A DNA stretch of 64,000 bases, taken from Montifringilla adamsi (taxonomy: Eukaryota; Chordata; Aves; Passeriformes; Passeridae). The position numbers and the translations under genes are program-made. Of this stretch, positions 1 through 9,855 are shown piece by piece. The number at the start of each line of letters is the position of its first letter. Position 1 is the stretch's first letter. The stretch lies in contig JAGGNK010011003.1 in the NCBI GenBank assembly GCA_017590115.1, positions 4,417,899 through 4,481,898 of the forward strand. Reading direction: 5' to 3'. The notes under the pieces were generated by a model. It was given only the letters and a program-made list of their open reading frames with translations. It searched no databases and had not been told where the DNA came from.

Positions 1-712
1 TACTGTAAATTACTGAGTCCTCCAGAAAGAGTTCTTAGTAAAGGTAATGAAATAGCTAATCCTACAGCAGTTTAAATCTAAATAGGTATGAGAGCAGCTT
101 TATAAATCTCAGATTTTGGATTACCCAATGAATTGTACACTACAGTGAAGATTACTGATTGGGGAACCACAGGAAACTGGAGAGAGCACAGAGGTACTAA
201 TTATTTACTACCCTTTCAACTTTAATTTACCACTTTGAATCACAGTATGTGCCCAAAATTCTGAATGTCTGAGTAAAAAATTAGGGATTTTTTAAAATGC
301 TAACAAACCATAAGTAATTTGTTTAAAGATCTGAATCACCTGCCTAGGTTCTTTCCCTTTCCCTCATCTACTTTCTCACACCAGAAAACTTCCCTCTTCA
401 CCCACTAGAGATGGTTCAACACTTCTGCATCCAAAATAGCCACAGGAAGTGGATGAAAATCTGCATAAAACCCTGGCACTGCACTCTAAAGTCAAAACCT
501 TTTGAAAACAAGAATAAAGTTTTGTAAAATCTGCTCAACACTGTAAACATGCCCCACCTGAACAATTAATGTTGAAATATTAGTTACTGAAGTTCCTCCA
601 GTAAAATAAGTGTGTGCAAAACATTTAACCCCTGAAGGGCTCCACTGAATGACCAGTTTGAAGCAATGCTGTAAATCCTGACATCACAAATTCTCTGTTC
701 TTGCCAATTTAC
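1..712 (-). other. RER1: RER1 intron 6 (partial)
   Basis: This is AT-rich sequence downstream of the exon 6 donor. No coding match to the last RER1 exon occurs here and no repeat family is recognisable. The intron continues past the left edge. Confidence 0.8.
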
Positions 713-848
713 CTTGATTTGCCTCTTCATAGTGATACAAAATAGCATAATGAAGTACATCACAAGGATTGGCCAAAACACAGGAACGTTGAAAGCCTCA
801 AAGAATGTACAAGCCATAGCAACCAGGATTCCTTTAGTGGCAGAATGC
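713..848 (-). CDS. RER1: RER1 exon 6
   Basis: This 136-base exon has acceptor ATTTTTCAG and donor GTAAATTG. It encodes residues 122-167: [20 protein letters not shown] and then the fourth span around [14 protein letters not shown], ending ITMKRQIK. The exit phase is 0, so the next exon should begin with the codon after this lysine. That exon is not in the window. Confidence 0.97.
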
Positions 849-3268
849 CTGAAAAATAATAGGAACAATTAATCCTTCAAGCCAGTTATCATTAATGTCA
901 TGCAGATATTTGTATTTTTCAAAAGCAGAACACAGGCAGATGGATCCACTCACCAGAATTTGAATTCTGGGAGCCTTCTAATGAAAGGCCGAAATTCTTC
1001 ATTTTGCCTTGTAGGTAAGGAAGGACCATCATCTAAAAATAACAGAAAAGAAACCAAACCACAAACCTCCTCACAGTAGTTTTTTACACTATTCAGATTC
1101 CAGTCTTTTACTTTCTATCTTAAAAAAAAATAATAAAAAACCATGAAACAAAACCACACCAAATTTCCATTGTTACAGGTAGATCCCAGTTAAGAGTTGC
1201 TGATTTAATCTAAGTTCACATAAATTCCTTAAAATAAACTTAACATAGATTCCTTTAAAGAAAATAGGGAATAGGAATGCCTGGCCACTTGAGTTACTAT
1301 GGGGAGAGCTTAAGTCACATAAACCTCCTTTTAAAACACAGAAAACTAGTACAGTATGGAATATATTCAAGTCCCATGAAAAAAGGACACATTTTATAGC
1401 AACTCTTGATGTTAAGTTGTACAGATTTTTTTCAGGTCTAAAAAATACAATGTAGTGCTAAAACTGCATTATCTTTACACTGCAGTATGGGACAAAAGGA
1501 GCTGGAAATTTGACCAAGTTCCAAATGATGGTAAAAAGGAACTTTTCCCCATACCTGAATCTTCCATTAGAGAGGGGTCTACCTTTGGCGACAGGAAAGC
1601 TATGAAGAGGTTGAGGTGGTAGATTCCCAAGGCATATGTCACAATGTACCAACCCTGTACAGTGAGGAACAGACAAGGGTAAAATCCTCCTGAAAATCAT
1701 TTTCTGATACTGATTTTTTAACAAGATTACACAAGCTGGGTTTTTTGCTTACTTGAGAAGCTTTTCTGTGTCCTCATTATTAACTGAAAGGTTTCTGGGC
1801 TTGTGAAAATATAAATTCTCATGGATCAAAACAAGTTTTAGAACATGGCAGGAGAGCAAATCTCTCCTGTAGTGACAGACTGAATATGAAACCATGGTCT
1901 AGCATCCAGGTCCTCTATGTTCAAGATGTGGACTTCAAAAGTAGTAAAAAGCATAAAACCATCCATTTTTAAATCATCTTTGCAGCCCTCAAAGTCTGAA
2001 ATGTTCCTACTACTATGACTTATAAACGTCTCAAATTCTGTAATCTTCAGTTTTTGGGAATAACAGTTCCCAAGTTTTTAACTGAACTGCAGACTTGCAT
2101 GGAACATCTGAAACAAGCATGGAACAATCAGAACCATCTGATTAGTGGGGAATAGTCTGCCCCTGTCCTGCAGGGAGAGAAATGCTGACAAAGCCATTCC
2201 TCATGGTTTTCATGACAGAAAGGAACCCCTGGCTCTGAGCATGTTGGTATACAGCTTTAATATAAAAGCAAAAACTTAATTACAACAGGTTTCAGAGATT
2301 TATTTTGTGATTTCAGATTGCCATCAGACGAATATCCTCAAGTGTTCATACATTTTTCTCTCTGCATCAGTGACTTCCACACCCATGGGATGTGTTCTCT
2401 CTTCAGACTACACAATTTACCTTCTGCTACGTGAACGATACCACACCTGATTCTAAAGCAACAGCACACTTCAAAAACACTCTTAGAATCAAAATTAGAC
2501 CAGCAACAATATCTGGAACTACTTCAGCATCAAATCCAGTTCTCTCACCTGCAGTAAATAAACTCTAATCATGTAGATAAAGCTCAGCCCCAACGTTACA
2601 ATCCATCGCACTGCAGTGTAGGGGGTGGATTTGTCTAACCAGGACTGGTAGATCTGGAGGAAAACAAAGTGCACAGTAAATAATAAATACTGCAAAATAC
2701 TTCATGCACAATGGATAAAGCTTATTTGAGGGTAGTATGGGCAAAAGAAAGCATTTGGGAGGAGTATTTTGGAAAAGAGAATAATATTGAACACTTGTAT
2801 TCTTTACTACAAATAAATTACACAGAACTGTACTTATAAGCTTCTATATTTTTACAAAGGAAAAAAGTCCTTAATGCTTGAGGATTTTGTAAAGCAATTT
2901 AAATTTTCTGTATTTTATGCAAGTTGCTTCCCTTAAGATGAATTTGAAACCAAATCTGAACTCACTCCTTTTTGACAGTAACAACATATTTCACTGTGCA
3001 ATGTCACACATTAAATATTCCAGTAAGCCATTTATTATAGGTATTTATCTATTTGAAAAGGCTTCAAAAGAAATCTTTTGTATACAGATTTTAGCATTTC
3101 AACAACCCAGCCAACAAGCAGTGAGATCAAGAAGCTGCAGTGAGATCTGCTTTTAAAGGAGTCAGAAAAATCCTTCACAAAACCAACCTGTCCAAGTCTT
3201 GAGAAAAATCTATAGACCACAGAAGGTTTTCCATGCACAGACTCCCCAATGCTGTCCCCTTCTGACAT
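713..3268 (-). CDS. RER1: RER1, ER retention/retrieval receptor 1 (coding exons 2-6; last exon off the left edge)
   Basis: RER1 is a small Golgi/ER membrane protein that recognises transmembrane segments of escaped ER proteins and unassembled subunits and returns them in COPI vesicles. Spliced coding segments on the minus strand are 3268-3188, 2653-2549, 1654-1555, 1032-954 and 848-713. They join in frame (phases 0, 0, 1, 2, then 0 at the final donor) to give residues 1-167 of a protein normally 196 long. It starts [20 protein letters not shown], nearly identical to mammalian RER1. Hydrophobic spans lie at about residues 41-61, 64-83, 128-144 and 145-162, matching the family's four-span topology. 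The missing 29 residues (the HMIKYRYIPF-type tail) should be one exon left of base 1; I found no trace of it in 1-712. All five coding exons have AG acceptors and GT donors and no stop codon, so this is a functional gene rather than a retrocopy. Confidence 0.97.
954..1032 (-). CDS. RER1: RER1 exon 5
   Basis: This 79-base exon has acceptor TTTTTAG and donor GTGAGTGG. It encodes the cytosolic loop, about residues 96-121, reading [17 protein letters not shown] then IRRLPEFKF. It ends with the TG of a tryptophan codon finished by exon 6. Confidence 0.97.
1555..1654 (-). CDS. RER1: RER1 exon 4
   Basis: This 100-base exon has acceptor CTGTACAG and donor GTATGGGG. It encodes [20 protein letters not shown] (residues 63-82, second membrane span) and then the hydrophilic stretch [13 protein letters not shown]. 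It ends one base into an aspartate codon completed by exon 5. Confidence 0.97.
2549..2653 (-). CDS. RER1: RER1 exon 3
   Basis: This 105-base exon has acceptor CCTCCAG and donor GTGAGAGA. It encodes residues 28-62, beginning [17 protein letters not shown] and ending MIRVYLLQ, which includes the first membrane span. Entry and exit are both phase 0. Confidence 0.97.
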
Positions 3269-3273
3269 GGTGG
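3188..3273 (-). CDS. RER1: RER1 exon 2 (start codon exon)
   Basis: The acceptor is TTTCCACAG, followed by CCACC and the ATG at 3268-3266, a near-perfect Kozak context only five bases inside the exon. Nearly all of the 5' UTR must therefore lie in exon 1. The exon encodes 27 residues, ending FFSRLGQ, and the donor GTTGGTTT follows. The exit phase is 0. Confidence 0.96.
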
Positions 3274-5191
3274 CTGTGGAAACAAAACATGGGACAAGGG
3301 AACATTGAAATCCAAAATCTAAGCTCAGGGAGGTTTAAAGCACATTCTCTGACCCAGCATCTACACACAATAGTCTTCTGCCTTGTCCTGTTTGAAACAA
3401 ATTATTCTGAATATTCTTGAAGAGAGGACATTTACGCCAAAATGAATGAAAGTTCCTTGTCCAAGAAAGCAAAGAAGTGGGTTATTTACAAAGGCAAGAC
3501 AGGATCCAGTGCGTTTTGGGGAAGGAAATAAAGAAGTCCACAAGGAAATTCAGGACCAGCCCAGTTGGACATTGTCACCTTGCTAAGGCACAGGCTGAGG
3601 TACAAGCCCCAGGCAGTGAGACATGAACGGCAGCACCTCCCTCCTGCCACCTCAGGCTCCAGAGCCAAAGAACAAAACCACAGTAAGTAGATTTTTTTTT
3701 TAAAAAAAGCTGCTTAGGATTTTAAATACTGAGTAACTACATAGTGAATAAATAAATTCAGGACTTTGCACACCAGTGGTTTCAGACTCTGCCAGAGCAC
3801 CAAACCCAAACTGCTGCCCATGCTGGAATCATTCAATGAGTTTCTCTGTCTCTTGAACACCAAGAGCTGAGCAGTGACAGAACAGTTTTATACAAGAGCA
3901 AAACTGTACAGTCAAAGGGCCAAGAGCCTGAACTCAAATTAAAAAATTACCCAAGGGGATTACTTTTCAGTCCCTGCCTCTGCTACCAATCGAAGAGCTT
4001 TATTTTTCTTATCAGTGAGTTTTACAGCTCACTTCGAGGTAGAAACCAGATAAAGTGGATCCTAAGCAGAAACATTTTGCCACATCACCAAGAGCAATCC
4101 CTGGCACTACTTCCTGGAATCCTCATCTGTGGGAGGGACTATGTAACTCTGGGATACGGGGAGTACACTCAGCCCTACTCAAGAGCCTCAGAGGATAAAA
4201 AATATGTATGAAACATTCATAAATTAAAAAAAAAAAATTAAATAATCTTAAATGTTGCAATACAGTTACTGCTGCAGAAAATTTAACATCAAGGACAATC
4301 TAAGGAGGCACAAAACCTTAAAGCTGTGTATTTTTTCTGTAAACATCTAAAAACTACATCCTATGGAATAATTAGAAAGTAGAAAAAAAGGAGCCCTGTT
4401 ACACTTCAAAAGCTAAGGGGACTCATTAGGAGGCTTCAGGAGCTGAGTCCACTTTGATTCAGGCTATAGCTAAAAGAAAAGAATCTAGTATAAAGTCACA
4501 GAATATACACATTTTTCTATTACAGGCAAAAAAAAAAATTATTCTTCTCCCCACTCTCTGCAGGACAGAAATTGTTCAGCATTCTCAGTGAGCATCATTT
4601 GGTGCTTTATTTTGGGGTGATTTTTAATGCCCTGAAGTATAAAGCTGTAAAAAAAAAAAAAAAAAATTAAACTAATTCAAATCACAGAATATTTATCAGA
4701 GACCAATGAAAACTCCCATAGTGTCAAAATTAATTCTACAGATAAATTCACAGCAAATATAGCTACAAGCAGACCTTACAAGACAATCTTGTAAATGCTA
4801 CCCTGTGCACAGCAAGCAGAAAATCATGTGTGTGAGGCTACTAAAGGCATTATGCTGGAGCAGGGATCATGCTTGGTGTAAAACATTACATTATATGTGA
4901 TTATGTATGATTCCTTATCATGCACACAGTTCTTCCAGAGCAAACCAAGAAACACAACAGTTCTACTGAGCAGAAACCTCTCTGGGGCTCGGCTTAACCA
5001 CAAGAGCCAGACTAGAATTGAAGGTAATATCTCTCATCACAGTAAAACTCTGCTGGAGGAAGACCTGTAATGAACAATTATCAAAGGCAGGAGTCCTTGG
5101 CACTGCTCTGAGGGCAGCTCACAGCTAAGAACACTGCGTTGTGTTGGTTTAAGGGAATGATTAAACCCAGACAGTTGCAATTTCTCTTTCA

Positions 5192-5520
5192 TAATCATGG
5201 AACCATAGAATGATTTGGGTTGGGAGGGACCTTAAAGATCATCCCATTCCACCCCTGCAACGGGCAGAGACACCTTCCACTATCCCAGGGAGCTCCAATG
5301 TCCATCCAGCCTGGCCTGGAACACTTCCAGGGATCCAGGAGCAGTCACAGCTTCTCTGGGCACCCTGTGCCAGGGCCCTACCACCCTCCCAGGGAAGGAT
5401 TCCTTCCCAGTATCCCATCTAACCCGGCCCTCTGGAAGTTTTAAGCCACTCCCCCTCGCCCTGTCACTCCCGCCCTTGTGAAAAGCCTCTCTCCATCTGT
5501 CTCCAAGGGGAACATCAGAT
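5192..5520 (-). mobile_element. CR1 LINE 3' fragment
   Basis: Read on the plus strand, this has the classic reversed CR1 tail: CATAGAATGATTTGGGTTGG, GGACCTTAAAGATCATCC, CACTTCCAGGGATCCAGG and CTGTGCCAGGGCCCTACCAC. The element is 5'-truncated as is usual for CR1, and inserted in RER1 intron 1. Confidence 0.9.
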
Positions 5521-5574
5521 TCAGTGCCCAGCACAAGGAGCTGTGACCGCCCAGCAGCCACTCCAGCACAGCCA

Positions 5575-6090
5575 GACACACACACAGGTGAGCACAACCA
5601 GACATAAACACAGAAATGAATACAACCAGACACGAACACAGAGCTGAACACAACCAGGGACACACACAGAGAAATGAACACAACCAGATACAAACACAGA
5701 GGTGAACACAACCACACACAGAGAGAGGTAAACACAACCAAATACACACAGAGAGGTGAGCACAGCCACACACACACACACAGAAATGAACACAACCAGG
5801 CACACACACAAACACACACACACAGAGGTGAGCACAACCAGGGACACAGAGAAATTAACATAAGCAGGCACACACACACACACAGAGATGAACACAACCA
5901 GACACACACACAGAGAAATGAACACAACCAGACACACACACAGAGAAATGAACACAACCAGGCACACGAGATGAACACAACCAGGCACACACAAATACAC
6001 ACACACATACGCACAGGGCTGAACACAACCAGGCACACACACACACACAGATGAACATAACCAGACACACACACAGATGATGACAACCAA
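5575..6090. repeat. ACACAC-rich minisatellite in RER1 intron 1
   Basis: About 18 imperfect units each begin GAACACAACCAG (or a close variant) and continue into a run of CA with an AGAGAAAT or AGAGGT end. Unit length varies around 25-35 bases. Two adjacent units at 5890-5919 and 5920-5949 are identical. The minus strand is open over its whole length (Cys/Val/Leu-rich translation), an artefact of the repeat. Confidence 0.93.
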
Positions 6091-6912
6091 GGAGGGAATC
6101 CTTTGCACCAGCAGAACTGAGGCTGCTCCTGAAACGAAACCGTATTACAGCAGTTTTCTCTGCTGAAAACAGCGCATAAGAGACGGTACGGCCCGAACAA
6201 TGACGCTTTTCACCGCAATTGTTATGGTAATTTTATTACAAACAGCACTGATCGCCGAGTTCTGAAAAGCAGAACCTCCGGCAGTAAGAATATTTACTTT
6301 AAGCCTCACAGCATCACACAGAGGTACAGAATTAGAGCACAACTCTGCTCATAATACAGATGTTTCTTCAATTTAAAATATAAATGAAGCAGGTAACTAG
6401 CAAAAAGACATTACTCATTCAGGTTACCTTATCTCATAGAGGCAATGTCTCTGAAGAGCAACACACTAAGGTGATTTATTAAGAACTGGGTGAACGGACA
6501 ACCACGGGGCAACATCCCATTGGTCGCTCAGACTGGTTTTTCACACTAAAAAAAGGCAGCGTTTAATTTTATCCATTGCCACAGCAGCCGAGCAGCACCT
6601 GCGCTTCTCGCTTATTCCCGCAAGCAGGGACTTCCCCTTGCCCGGGCACCGCTCAGCCCCGCCACAACGAACGGGGAGGGGCTGCGCTGCCTCGGCACGG
6701 AGCAGGGCGGGGCCGGCAAAGCGGGAACCGAGCCCCGGGAGGCCGCGGCCGGAGCGCCGAGCCTGCAGCAGCCCCCGCGCTCCCGGAGGGGCCGCTCGCT
6801 CCGAGCTCCCGCCCGCCCGCCCGCGGGTGTCAGCGCCGCGCCCGCAGCCCGGCGGCGCAGTGCCCGCTCCCGCTCCCACCCCGCTCTGGCCCCGGTCCGT
6901 CCCGGTACTCAC

Positions 6913-6985
6913 AGGCCACCGGGCCGGTCCTGCCTTCCGCTCCCGCCCCTCCACACACCAATATGGCGGCAGCACCGGGATCTGC
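6913..6985 (-). other. RER1: RER1 exon 1, non-coding, approximate 5' end
   Basis: A strong donor (GGCCT then GTGAGTACC) sits at 6913/6912 on the minus strand inside the CpG island. It is the obvious partner for the exon 2 acceptor at 3273, giving intron 1 of 3,639 bases. The 5' limit is not visible. I place it near 6960-6990 because a YY1-type element and tandem ETS sites cluster there, as is common around start sites of housekeeping genes. Confidence 0.6.
6958..6970 (+). promoter_or_regulatory. YY1-type element
   Basis: CCAATATGGCGGC matches the YY1 motif (core ATGGCGGC; CCATATT on the other strand). Such sites usually lie at or just downstream of transcription starts. It lies about 45 bases upstream of the exon 1 donor on the RER1 strand, so it helps place the RER1 start site. 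Confidence 0.6.
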
Positions 6986-6997
6986 TTCCGCTTCCGG
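6985..6997 (-). promoter_or_regulatory. Tandem ETS-family sites
   Basis: On the minus strand this reads CCGGAAGCGGAAG, two consecutive GGAA cores in ETS/GABPA context. It lies just upstream of the YY1 element relative to RER1. Paired ETS sites of this type are common in TATA-less housekeeping promoters. Confidence 0.55.
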
Positions 6998-7003
6998 GGT
7001 TCA

Positions 7004-7040
7004 GGGGCGGGGCACAGCCCCGGTGCTGCCCTGCTATTGG
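7004..7040 (-). promoter_or_regulatory. GC box plus CCAAT box upstream of RER1
   Basis: GGGGCGGGG at 7004-7012 is an Sp/KLF-type GC box. ATTGG at 7036-7040 is a CCAAT box on the minus strand (NF-Y type), about 40-70 bases upstream of the presumed RER1 start, which is the usual position. Confidence 0.5.
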
Positions 7041-7302
7041 CCCCGAGGGAGAGGGCGGGGCCGCGGCGCCGGGCGGGGCGGCGGGAGGCGTGCGCGTTCC
7101 GTGAGGGAACACGGGGAGCGGGCGGGGCGGTAGCGGCGAGAGGTGGGAGGTGTGGGGGAGTGTGTGGGGCCTGTGAGGCGGGGCGGGATCGGGCGGTACC
7201 GGCGCGGACCGAGCGCAGGACAGGACGGGGCGCACGCCGCTGAACAGGCCCGCCCCGCTACCCTGAAGGGGGCGCTAGGTCCCGCCTCCCGCGCTAGCGC
7301 AG

Positions 7303-7346
7303 CCAATGAGAGAGGCTGCTGGGGCGGGCGTGGACGCGCGGCCAAT
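7303..7346 (+). promoter_or_regulatory. Two plus-strand CCAAT boxes
   Basis: CCAAT occurs at 7303-7307 (AGCCAATGAG) and 7342-7346 (GGCCAATGGT) in CpG-island sequence. The orientation favours plus-strand transcription and the pair could serve a divergent transcript, but no transcript start can be fixed from sequence. Confidence 0.4.
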
Positions 7347-7384
7347 GGTGGGACGGTGGCAGGCGGGGAGGCGGGGTCGAGGGC

Positions 7385-7605
7385 GGGGCCTAACCGAGCA
7401 TAGCCGAGCCCGAGCCGAACTCTACCGAGATGGGCCGAGTCATGCCCGAGTCGAACCGAGCCCGAACCGAACTCTACCGAGATGAGCCGAATCGAGCCCG
7501 AGCCGAACCGAGCCCGAACCGAACTCAGCCGAGCCCGAACCGAGCTCCACCGAGATGGGCCGAATCGAGCCCGAGTGGAACCGAACCGAGCCGAGCGGAG
7601 CCCCC
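7385..7605. repeat. GC-rich CGAGCC/CGAACC minisatellite at the CpG island edge
   Basis: Short words (CCGAGCC, CGAACC) are arranged in higher-order units containing ACCGAGATGGGCCGA. Copies of that landmark start at 7424, 7476 and 7549, so unit length varies (52 and 73 bases). The array is CpG-dense. It gives long open frames on both strands that I regard as compositional. Confidence 0.88.
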
Positions 7606-7639
7606 TCACGGGATGAGGCCAAAACTGTTGGAGGATTTA

Positions 7640-8030
7640 AAGTTTTGAGGAGTTCAGTGTATTTTATTCAATGAGCACGTGAGCGTTTGGGAATCAAAAT
7701 CAGTAGGAGAAGACAAGAAATACTCGTTACGTGTAAAAAGAGGTGACACAAAGACCCCTTCCCGTGCTGAGGTGCGTTTGTTCCCGTGGGGCAGAAACAC
7801 TGATAAAGGAACCCCAGGCGCGAGAATTTCTTTTCCCTGGATTCGCTGCCTCGAGGCTGTTCCGAACAGTTCTGTACCGCCTTTGGGCACCACTGGGCGT
7901 CTCTCCAGCATCTCTTTTGGGGCTGAATCCGTAAATTCTTCAGGCTCCGTGGCTGCAGCGTTTGGTACTAAAGTTTCAATACATGCTCAAAAGTGACAAG
8001 ATGCCAAAAAAAAAAAAAAATAGTCCTGAC
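7640..8030. other. Moderate-GC segment ending in an A15 run
   Basis: This follows the CpG island and keeps several CpGs. It is open on the plus strand from 7679 to 7996 and partly open on the minus strand. I recognise no protein in either. The A15 run at 8006-8020 could be a decayed retrocopy tail, but there is no AATAAA just before it and no target-site duplication that I can see. Confidence 0.4.
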
Positions 8031-8079
8031 ACTTCTGAAAAATCTATTGATCTAGTATTTATAGTATGCAAGTATATGA

Positions 8080-8270
8080 GTATACTTATTTCATACATAT
8101 AATAAACGGGTTAGAAATGAATATATTAATATACATGTTAATATTAATATTATAATAATAATATAATTATATTAATCTATTCGGCTATAAATATATATTT
8201 ATATAAAATATAAAAATATATATAATATTATATTAAATATTATATATTGTATCTAATATTTCAAGCTCTA
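8080..8270. repeat. AT-only low-complexity block
   Basis: The sequence is almost entirely A and T, with many TATA, AATATT and ATAATA words and self-complementary stretches. It is simple sequence with no gene-like content. Confidence 0.85.
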
Positions 8271-9723
8271 GGGTATCCCAGCATTACTTCTGTGGGATAT
8301 AGGATGGATTGAATATTGGCATGAATGTTTAATCTCAGTTTCAGCAGTGTCAGGGCCAGATTTTTAGATCAATCTTTGGCAAGTGATAATCTTTTTAGTG
8401 AGTGGATGCTGTCAGTTAACAGCACACTGCAGTCTGGGGATCTTCAGAGATTCAGGTCGATTAAATGTCCACTAAACAAACAATAATTACAACTATCAAT
8501 GGAGGAGATTAATAATAGCAAACAACTTTGATTTATCTCCTTTTTAACAGTAAAACTGGCTTTGTATTCAGTAAAAATGTTGTGAAGAAGTGCAACTATA
8601 ACTGAGTCATAGGGAAGATGGAGCAGAGTCTTTGAAAGCTGGTTTTAAAAATAATTAAAATAATTTAAAATAATTAAATAAAGCCCCCAGTGACCTGTGG
8701 CTTTCATGCATTTTTATGTGCACAGGTTTGGGAACGAAAGGAAACGATGACACATGAATGAAGTTTGCAGAGGTTAATGAAGGAAAACACTAATTTTTGC
8801 CATAAAAATGTTTCCTCCCTGTGCTCTCTCCTCTCTGGCTGCTGCCTCTCTCCGTTCTGTCCCCGTGGCTGTTTCGCTGTGTGCTTTGGCTGAGCGTGCT
8901 TTGTCCTGGTTCCCGAGGAAGCCCTGCTGGCTCACACACCTGTTAACCACACAAACAGGTGCCCAGCCTTCTGGGCTTCCTCACCTGCAGGAATCCATCC
9001 CAGCTCCCTCTTCAGAGCACTCATCATGGCTTCAGTCCACTGCAAATTATTCACATTTCTGCGATTTCGGTTATTTATTATTGGGCTGTGTGTGAGTGGG
9101 TAATAGGATATTTGAAAATACAACAAATCTTCCCAAATCTTGATTATGATTACAACATAATGATGTAAAAATAGAAATAAAACTATTTCTGATTTAATGA
9201 TCATGAATGAATCTCCCCACTAGAAAGTGCTGAGCTCTATTTTAATGGCTTTTGGAGGGCACCCCTAAATTCTGGTTAGTAAGAGACTACCCTGAGTAAA
9301 GCTAGGTGTGAGTTTCTGTAGTTAATTTACTACAGTTCAGTTGTTTTCTCAGAACTAGCTGTTTCAAAGTTGTTCCCCACGATGAATAAATTCGTAACAT
9401 CTCAGGTTTTTCAAACACAAAATGAGTCATGCCAACCTGTTTTCGTAGGCTGCTGCAGAAATGAATTAATATGATAATATGACCCTGTGAAATTACTACT
9501 GTTCGTGTAATAAATGTTCTTATTTATTACCCCTAACATTTAATTGTAGTTTAAATACATTCCATATAAACACATTTACTGCAGAGTTTAGAAACAATCC
9601 ACAATTACGTGATGCAGGAATATATTCCCTATCAGTGATTCTTAGGAGAGGATTTATAGGGTTGATACCAAGCTGATGATAAACAGCTTTGCCTTTATCA
9701 GTTCCTGTTTGTCATGAGCTCTT
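8271..9723. other. Non-coding stretch, nothing recognised
   Basis: AT-rich sequence with one pyrimidine-rich, slightly GC-richer block near 8810-8960. I see no splice-flanked open frame or repeat family here. Confidence 0.6.
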
Positions 9724-9855
9724 CACAGAATCCCAGACTGGTTTGGGTTGGGAGGGACCTTAAAGCCCATCCAGGGACACATTCCACTATCCCAGGGTGC
9801 TCCAAGCCCTGTCCAGCCTGACCTTGGACACTTCCAGGGATCCAGGGGCATCCAT
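9724..9855 (-). mobile_element. CR1 LINE 3' fragment
   Basis: The plus strand reads CACAGAATCCCAGACTGG, TTTGGGTTGGGAGGGACC and CACTTCCAGGGATCCAGG, a reversed CR1 end missing an internal piece compared with the copy at 5192. The sequence to its right is no longer CR1-like. Confidence 0.85.

Larger units (their letters stand above)
1033..3187 (-). other. RER1: RER1 introns 2, 3 and 4 (with exons 3 and 4 between them)
   Basis: Intron 4 is 1033-1554, intron 3 is 1655-2548 and intron 2 is 2654-3187. All are AT-rich and show no recognisable repeat or extra exon. Intron 5 (849-953) is only 105 bases. Confidence 0.85.
3274..6912 (-). other. RER1: RER1 intron 1
   Basis: This is the first intron, 3.6 kb long. 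It holds an A18 run at 4649-4666, a minus-strand CR1 3' fragment (5192-5520) directly followed by an ACACAC-rich minisatellite (5575-6090), and then the CpG-rich left shoulder of the promoter island from about 6580. I see no other gene inside it. Confidence 0.75.
6580..7620. promoter_or_regulatory. CpG island, RER1 promoter (bidirectional in mammals)
   Basis: A sharp switch to GC-rich, CpG-dense sequence begins near 6580-6640 and ends near 7620, in contrast with the AT-rich flanks. It covers RER1 exon 1 and its upstream region. There is no TATA box; CCAAT, GC-box, ETS and YY1 motifs are present, typical of a housekeeping promoter. In mammals the same promoter also drives MORN1 in the opposite direction. 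Here I could not identify a plus-strand first coding exon. The right third (7385-7605) is a GC-rich tandem repeat. Confidence 0.9.

Noticed and set aside
5575..6090. CRISPR-like regular repeat
   Set aside because: Repeats are contiguous and unequal with CA-rich filler, not constant repeats with unique spacers; the genome is vertebrate.
5280..6200. Open frame of 306 codons on the minus strand, Cys/Val/Leu-rich
   Set aside because: It is the translation of the ACACAC minisatellite plus a CR1 end; no intron-exon logic and the repeat is open in several frames.
6541..7609. Several 100-200 codon open frames on both strands of the CpG island
   Set aside because: GC-rich DNA lacks stop codons by composition; frames overlap on both strands, run through RER1 exon 1 and a tandem repeat, and match no protein. 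The ATGGCGGCAGC at 6963 resembles a MAAA start as in MORN1 but lies in the YY1 element, probably within the RER1 5' UTR.
7640..8020. Processed retrocopy ending in A15
   Set aside because: No parent protein recognised, no AATAAA before the A run and no flanking duplication found.
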